Below, in pieces: positions 59,273-64,000 of a stretch of DNA of 64,000 nt. Made by a program: the position numbers and the translations under genes. Origin of the DNA: Mycolicibacterium sp. MU0050. Its GTDB lineage: Bacteria; Actinomycetota; Actinomycetes; Mycobacteriales; Mycobacteriaceae. Positions within the stretch are counted from its first letter, which is position 1. Each line of letters starts with the position of its first letter. The DNA lies in the NCBI RefSeq assembly GCF_963378085.1, contig NZ_OY726395.1, positions 310,001 to 374,000 on the forward strand. Reading direction: 5' to 3'. The notes beneath the pieces were generated by a model. The model did no database searches and was not told where the DNA came from. It saw only the letters and a program-made list of their open reading frames with translations.

Positions 59273-60922
59273 ATGACCGTTCTGTCCCGCGGCGCCCGGG
59301 CTCGGCGCGGCGGCCGCAGGCCGGGTTGGCTGCTCCTGACTGCGTTGCTGGTCCTCGCCATTGCGGCCAGTTCCGCGTTGGTCTTCACCAACCGCGTCGA
59401 GCTCCTGAAGCTCGCCGTCATCCTGGCCCTGTGGGCGGCCGTGGTGGCCGCGTTCGTCTCGGTGATCTATCGCCGACAAAGTGACGCCGACAGCGCCAAG
59501 GTGCGGGATCTGAAACTGGTCTACGACCTGCAACTGGACCGGGAGATCTCGGCGCGCCGCGAATACGAGCTGACGGTGGAGACCCACCTGCGCCGCGAGA
59601 TCGCCTCCGAGCTGCGGTCGGCGGCCGCGGACGAGGTGGCCGCGTTGCGGGCCGAGTTGGCGGCATTGCGAACCAACCTGGAGATCCTCTTCGACGCCGA
59701 CCTGGCGCACCGGGCCGCGCTCGAGTCGGACCGCAAACAGGACCGCGCCCATGGCGAGTGGATCCGGACCCCGGAGCCGGTGCGCTCCGATCGCGTGGTC
59801 AGCAGTCGGATCACCGCGGTGCACGACGACGAGATGGGCCGCACCAACGAGAGTCCCATCATCGACGTGCCGGAGGAGCCGCCACCGCCGCCGCCCCCGC
59901 CGCCACCCCCGCGGCGGCAGCCGCAGCCGGCGGCAACGCGGCCGACCGCACCCCCGCGGGAACAACCCACGCCGCGGCGGCGTCGCCGGGCCCGCGAGGA
60001 CGACGACCGCGGGTGGCCGCAACGGGCGACGGAGGCCAGTGGCTGGCCCACCCAGGTGCAACCGCCGGTGACCGCAGCGACCCCGCCGCCGCATCCCGAA
60101 CCCGAGCCGGCGCGTTTCGAGCCGCAGCCGACGCCGCCGGAGGCCGCGCCGCAGCCCGAGCAGCGGGCGCCCGAGCCGGAGCCGTGGGCACCTGAACCCG
60201 CGCCGCAGCCGGAGCCGCCTGAACCGCGACGAGCGGTGAAGGACGAGGCGCAGCCCGAGCCGCAGCCTGATTGGGAACCCCTGAACACCTGGCGGCCGCC
60301 GACCCCGGCGCCACCGGTGACGCCGCCCGCTGCACCGCCGTACGAGGCGCCTCGCATGGCTGACTGGTCGATGCCGCAACCGCCGCCGGCCCCGTCCCAG
60401 CCGCCGGTCGCGGAGGGACGCCGCGGCCGCCACTCCAGCCCGGCCGAGCCGGCGTACCCCGCCCCACCGCCACCGCCACCCCCTGAGCCGGCCGAGCCGG
60501 TGTCACCGTCGGCCGAACCCGCGTGGCAGCCGCCGGCCGAACCCGCGTGGCAGCCGCCGACGGCCGAGCCCGGGCCGGCCTGGCAGCCTCCGTCGGAGCC
60601 GACGTGGCGTACGGCCGAGCCCGAGTCGCCGGCATCGTCGGGTGAGCCGCGCCGTCGACGCCGCGGTCGGCATGCGGCACCGGCCGAGGCCGAGGACCCC
60701 ATCGCCGCGTCCTTCCCACCGGCACCGGCGCCGTTCCGGCCGGCGGATCCGGAACCGCCCGTCTCGGCGCCCGACGCCGAACGTGCGGCGCGGCACCGCA
60801 GTCCCGAGGAAGACGAGGAGGAGCCGCCTCGTCGGCGCGGCGGGCAGTCCGCCGCCGAGCTGCTGGCCCGCTTCCAGGCCACCCCGGGCGAGGGCGGTCG
60901 CCGTCGCCGGCGCGAGGACTGA
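59273..60922 (+). CDS. Proline-rich membrane-anchored protein (Rv3604c-like)
   Basis: 549 residues from ATG 59273. Two N-terminal hydrophobic helices (about residues 17-38 and 45-68), then a charged region with RRQSDADSAKVRDLKLVYDLQLD that looks coiled-coil (about 70-150). The remainder, ~350 residues, is a Pro/Glu/Pro-rich low-complexity tail with near-repeats of EPAWQPP and clusters RRRRGRHA. The DUF6779-type N-domain is known only from actinobacteria. A cytoplasmic or periplasmic scaffold role is possible but unproven. Confidence 0.85.
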   Translation: MTVLSRGARARRGGRRPGWLLLTALLVLAIAASSALVFTNRVELLKLAVILALWAAVVAAFVSVIYRRQSDADSAKVRDLKLVYDLQLDREISARREYELTVETHLRREIASELRSAAADEVAALRAELAALRTNLEILFDADLAHRAALESDRKQDRAHGEWIRTPEPVRSDRVVSSRITAVHDDEMGRTNESPIIDVPEEPPPPPPPPPPPRRQPQPAATRPTAPPREQPTPRRRRRAREDDDRGWPQRATEASGWPTQVQPPVTAATPPPHPEPEPARFEPQPTPPEAAPQPEQRAPEPEPWAPEPAPQPEPPEPRRAVKDEAQPEPQPDWEPLNTWRPPTPAPPVTPPAAPPYEAPRMADWSMPQPPPAPSQPPVAEGRRGRHSSPAEPAYPAPPPPPPPEPAEPVSPSAEPAWQPPAEPAWQPPTAEPGPAWQPPSEPTWRTAEPESPASSGEPRRRRRGRHAAPAEAEDPIAASFPPAPAPFRPADPEPPVSAPDAERAARHRSPEEDEEEPPRRRGGQSAAELLARFQATPGEGGRRRRRED

Positions 60923-61035
60923 CACCGGCGGCCGCGGGGTGGTCCGGCTTTTCCGCTAAAGTTCTGCCCTGACCGTCCGGTACCCGCAGCGCGGGACTGG
61001 AACGAACGAACAGAAACTTGCGAGGGTCCTCTGCC

Positions 61036-61965
61036 ATGGTGCAGCCGGAAGGTCTCGACGGCCTGCGACCGGCCCGGCTCAAGGTCGGAGTCATCTCCGC
61101 GGGCCGGGTCGGAACCGCGTTGGGGCTCGCGCTCGAACGCGCCGAGCACGTCGTGGTGGCCTGCAGCGCCATCTCGAACGAATCCCTGCGCCGCGCCGCG
61201 CGCCGGCTGCCCGACACCCCGGTGCAACCGATCCCGGAGGTGGCCGCGGCCTCCGAGCTGCTGCTGCTCACGGTCCCCGACGCGGAGTTGCCGGGTCTGG
61301 TCGCGGGCCTGGCGGCCACCGACGCCGTGCGGCCGGGCACCATCGTCGCGCACACCTCCGGCGCCAACGGCATCGGCGTGCTGGCGCCGCTGACCGAGCG
61401 CGGCGCGTTGCCGCTGGCGATGCATCCGGCGATGACATTCACCGGCGCCGACGAGGACATCGTCCGACTCTCCGAGACGTGCTTCGGGATCACCGCGGCC
61501 GACGAGGTCGGCTACGCGATCGCGCAGTCGCTGGTGCTCGAGATCGGTGGTGAGCCGGTGCGCGTCCGCGAGGACGCCCGCACGCTGTATCACGCCGCCC
61601 TGGCCCACGGGAGCAACCACGTGGTCACCGTGATCGCCGACGCCGTGGAGGCGCTGCGGGCCGCGCTGCAAGGCCAGGAGTTGTTGGGACAGGAACTCGT
61701 GGTCGACGGGCCTGGCGGCATCGCCGAACGGGTGCTGGCCCCACTGGCGCGCGCGGCGCTGGAAAACGCCCTGCAACGCGGACAGGCGGCGCTCACCGGA
61801 CCCGTGGCGCGCAATGACGCCCAAGCCGTCGCCCGGCACCTCGCGGCCCTGCACGAGGTGGACCCCGCCCTCGGCGAGGCCTACCGGAGCGCGTCGTTGC
61901 GCACCGCGCAGCGCGCCCACGCCGCCCCGGAGGTTTTCGAAGTGTTGAGACGTGAGCAGGAGTGA
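61036..61965 (+). CDS. Rossmann-like DUF2520 oxidoreductase-like protein (Rv3603c-like)
   Basis: 309 residues from ATG 61036; TTG 61018 is a less likely start. N-terminal NAD(P)-binding fold (VGVISAGRVGTALGLALE) and a C-terminal helical DUF2520 domain (LYHAALAHGSNHVVTVIADAVEAL). It resembles ketopantoate reductase or ProC-like architectures, and its place directly before panC fits a ketopantoate reductase-like role, which is inference. Confidence 0.85.
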   Translation: MVQPEGLDGLRPARLKVGVISAGRVGTALGLALERAEHVVVACSAISNESLRRAARRLPDTPVQPIPEVAAASELLLLTVPDAELPGLVAGLAATDAVRPGTIVAHTSGANGIGVLAPLTERGALPLAMHPAMTFTGADEDIVRLSETCFGITAADEVGYAIAQSLVLEIGGEPVRVREDARTLYHAALAHGSNHVVTVIADAVEALRAALQGQELLGQELVVDGPGGIAERVLAPLARAALENALQRGQAALTGPVARNDAQAVARHLAALHEVDPALGEAYRSASLRTAQRAHAAPEVFEVLRREQE

Positions 61966-62093
61966 GCGAATGAACGCCGCGATTCGACGCAGCGTTGCGA
62001 GGTACGAGCAGCGCGGAGGAGTGAGCGAATGAACGCCGCGATTCGACGCAGCGTTGCGAGGTACGAGCAGCGCGGAGGAGTGAGCGAATGAAC
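61959..62093 (+). repeat. MIRU-like 59-bp tandem repeat with overlapping mini-ORFs
   Basis: Two full 59-bp copies (61959-62017 and 62018-62076) and a 17-bp partial third (62077-62093). Each full copy carries its own GGAGGAG-type site and ATG and encodes the same 20-residue peptide, [20 protein letters not shown]: 61970-62032 and 62029-62091. Each stop overlaps the next ATG (ATGA), the second leading into panC at 62088. Overlapping start/stop units between co-transcribed genes are the hallmark of mycobacterial MIRUs. Confidence 0.9.
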
Positions 62094-63014
62094 CCAGCCC
62101 CGAAGTTCGTGCCCGGCGAGCTCAACGTCTATCCGGCGCCCGCGCAGGTGTCCGCGGTCACCAACGCCCTGCGGCAGACCGGCCGGCGGGTGATGCTGGT
62201 GCCGACCATGGGGGCCCTGCACGACGGGCACATGAGCCTGGTGCGCGCGGCCAAGAAGGTGCCGGGATCCGTTGTGGTGGTGTCGATCTTCGTCAATCCG
62301 CTGCAATTCGGCGCCGGCGAGGACCTGGAGGCCTATCCGCGCACCCTGGATGCCGACCTGGAGCTGTTGCGCGCCGAGGGTGTGGACATCGCGTTCACCC
62401 CGAACGCCGCCGCCATGTACCCGAGCGGGCCGCGCACCACCGTTCATCCGGGACCGCTCGGCGCCGAGCTCGAAGGTGCGGCCCGTCCCACCCACTTCGC
62501 GGGCATGCTCACCGTGGTGTTCAAGCTGCTGCAGATCGTCGGGCCGGACCGGGCGTTCTTCGGCGAGAAGGACTACCAGCAGCTGGTCCTGATCCGGCAG
62601 ATGGCCGACGACCTGAACCTGCCCACACGGATCGTGGGGGTCCCCATCGTGCGGGAGGACGACGGGCTGGCCATGTCGTCGCGGAACCGCTACCTCGACG
62701 CCGAGCAGCGCGCCCGCGCCGGCGCGTTGTCCGCGGCGCTGCTGGCCGGGCGCTATGCCGCAGCTCAAGGGCCCGCGGCCGCGGTGGCCGCGGCGCGCGC
62801 GGTCCTCGACGACGTGCCCGACATCGAGGTCGACTATCTCGAGGTGCGCGGCCCGTGGCTCGAGCCCGCCCCGGCGCAGGGCACCGGCCGACTCTTGGTG
62901 GCGGCTCGCCTGGGCACCACCCGGCTGCTGGACAACACGGCCGTCGAGCTGGGCAACGCCAGCGCCGACGGCTCCTACGCCGATGACCACCACGAACCCG
63001 CCTGGAGGAACTGA
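62088..63014 (+). CDS. panC: Pantothenate synthetase
   Basis: 308 residues from ATG 62088. HIGH-type [20 protein letters not shown] (KMSKS-like) and FGEKDYQQL motifs. Condenses pantoate with beta-alanine. Its ATG is the last in the overlapping series of the repeat; coupled translation from the mini-ORFs is possible. Its stop overlaps panD (TGATG). Confidence 0.97.
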   Translation: MNPAPKFVPGELNVYPAPAQVSAVTNALRQTGRRVMLVPTMGALHDGHMSLVRAAKKVPGSVVVVSIFVNPLQFGAGEDLEAYPRTLDADLELLRAEGVDIAFTPNAAAMYPSGPRTTVHPGPLGAELEGAARPTHFAGMLTVVFKLLQIVGPDRAFFGEKDYQQLVLIRQMADDLNLPTRIVGVPIVREDDGLAMSSRNRYLDAEQRARAGALSAALLAGRYAAAQGPAAAVAAARAVLDDVPDIEVDYLEVRGPWLEPAPAQGTGRLLVAARLGTTRLLDNTAVELGNASADGSYADDHHEPAWRN

Positions 63015-63439
63015 TGATGCGAACCATGCTCAAATCCAAGATCCACCGTGCGACCGTCACGCACGCCGATCTGCACTACGTGGGCTCGGTGACCATCGAT
63101 GCCGACCTGATGGACGCCGCGGACCTGTTGGAAGGCGAGCAGGTCACCATCGTCGACATCGACAACGGCGCGCGGTTGGTGACCTACGCGATCACCGGTG
63201 AGCGCGGCAGCGGCGTGATCGGGATCAACGGTGCCGCAGCGCATCTGGTCCATCCCGGCGACCTGGTGATCCTGATTGCCTACGGCACCATGGCGGACGC
63301 CGAGGCGCGCGCCTACCAGCCGCGGATCGTGTTCGTCGATGCCGACAACCGCCAGATCGACCTCGGGGAGCACGCCTCGGACCCGGCCTACGTGCCCGAC
63401 GACGCCGGCGAGTTGCTGTCCCCGCGGGGGCTGCGGTAG
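63014..63439 (+). CDS. panD: Aspartate 1-decarboxylase (pyruvoyl proenzyme)
   Basis: 141 residues from ATG 63014, which puts the self-cleavage pair at G24-S25 in HYVGSVTID, exactly as known; ATG 63017 would shift this. Makes beta-alanine for panC. The acidic C-terminus beyond residue ~115 is the flexible mycobacterial tail. Overlaps panC by 1 bp and coaX by 1 bp. Confidence 0.97.
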   Translation: MMRTMLKSKIHRATVTHADLHYVGSVTIDADLMDAADLLEGEQVTIVDIDNGARLVTYAITGERGSGVIGINGAAAHLVHPGDLVILIAYGTMADAEARAYQPRIVFVDADNRQIDLGEHASDPAYVPDDAGELLSPRGLR

Positions 63440-64000
63440 TGCTGCTGGCCATCGACGTCCGCAATACCCACACCGTCGTCGGCTTGGTCTCGGGTGCGGG
63501 CGACAACGCAAAAGTTGTGCAGCAGTGGAGGATTCGCACCGAACCCGAGGTCACTGCCGACGAGCTGGCGCTGACCATCGACGGCCTCATCGGGGACGAT
63601 TCGGACCGCCTCACCGGAGCCGTCGCGCTCTCGACGGTCCCGTCGATCCTGCACGAGATCAGGGGGATGCTCGAGCAGTACTGGGGCGCGGTGCCGCACG
63701 TGCTCATCGAACCGGGCGTGCGGACCGGGGTGCCGCTGTTGGTGGACAACCCCAAAGAGGTCGGCGCGGACCGGATTGTCAACTGCTTGGCGGCCTTTCA
63801 CAAGTATTCTGCGCCGGCCATCGTGGTGGACTTCGGTTCGTCCATCTGTGTCGACGTGGTGTCCGCCAAGGGCGAGTTTCTCGGCGGTGCCATTGCCCCG
63901 GGCGTTCAGGTGTCCTCCGATGCGGCGGCCGCGCGTTCGGCCGCGCTGCGGCGCGTGGAGATGACCCGCCCGCGCTCGGTGGTGGGGAAGAACACCGTCG
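63439..64000 (+). CDS. coaX: Type III pantothenate kinase, 3' end beyond the window
   Basis: 187 residues visible from GTG 63439, overlapping the panD stop. ASKHA-fold start [14 protein letters not shown] (phosphate-1 motif) and [14 protein letters not shown], where the usual Thr-Ala is Ser-Ser, then [11 protein letters not shown]. Phosphorylates pantothenate in CoA synthesis. The gene is cut off by the window end. Confidence 0.93.
   Translation, partial: MLLAIDVRNTHTVVGLVSGAGDNAKVVQQWRIRTEPEVTADELALTIDGLIGDDSDRLTGAVALSTVPSILHEIRGMLEQYWGAVPHVLIEPGVRTGVPLLVDNPKEVGADRIVNCLAAFHKYSAPAIVVDFGSSICVDVVSAKGEFLGGAIAPGVQVSSDAAAARSAALRRVEMTRPRSVVGKNTV

Overview
The window reads as chromosomal DNA of a high-GC actinobacterium, almost certainly a mycobacterium (probably an environmental, Mycolicibacterium-like species). 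Its backbone follows, from memory, the M. tuberculosis order Rv3662c to Rv3600c: ssd, a tad/flp pilus locus, a MrfA-like helicase, cspA, topA, an adenylate cyclase, holB, tRNA-Thr, galE, ppa, dacB, tilS, hpt, lpqG, ftsH, folE-folP-folB-folK, panC-panD-coaX. No database search was run; assignments rest on motifs, length and gene order.

1-7 kb: end of a conserved gene, an Ms1/MTS2823-like 6S-type RNA candidate, a HAD phosphatase, a clear 6C sRNA (two hairpins with C-rich loops), then ssd and a compact tad/flp operon. 7-16.8 kb: helicase, cspA with structured leader and strong terminator, topA, cyclase, holB and tRNA-Thr(CGU). 16.9-26.7 kb: a minus-strand run in which a Pls/PosA-type NRPS-like protein is translationally coupled to an M1 aminopeptidase-like protein and a flippase-like protein, followed by galE and a GT-C-like membrane protein. 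26.7-30.4 kb: a yybP-ykoY (Mn2+) riboswitch with terC, an LLM-fragment-like ORF, and a reductase/diiron-like pair.

30.9-45 kb is accessory. A TetR gene is divergent from an intact operon (FAH/metallo-beta-lactamase fusion, two acyl-CoA ligases, an amidohydrolase). An IS3-family element with perfect 25-bp ends separates it from a decayed mce operon: yrbEA is frameshifted and mceB is cut by the IS. The catabolic operon and the mce operon have almost the same promoter, with -35 TTTACA, a 17-bp spacer, -10 TATGTT and a 22-bp palindrome over the -10. This suggests that one repressor (probably the adjacent TetR) controls both import and catabolism, and that the import half has since been destroyed. 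IS remnants end the island just before ppa.

45-64 kb returns to the conserved backbone: cell-wall carboxypeptidase, tRNA modification, purine salvage, FtsH, folate and pantothenate synthesis. A molybdopterin oxidoreductase sits between hpt and lpqG. Just upstream of panC is a MIRU-like 59-bp tandem repeat that encodes the same overlapping 20-residue mini-ORF twice.
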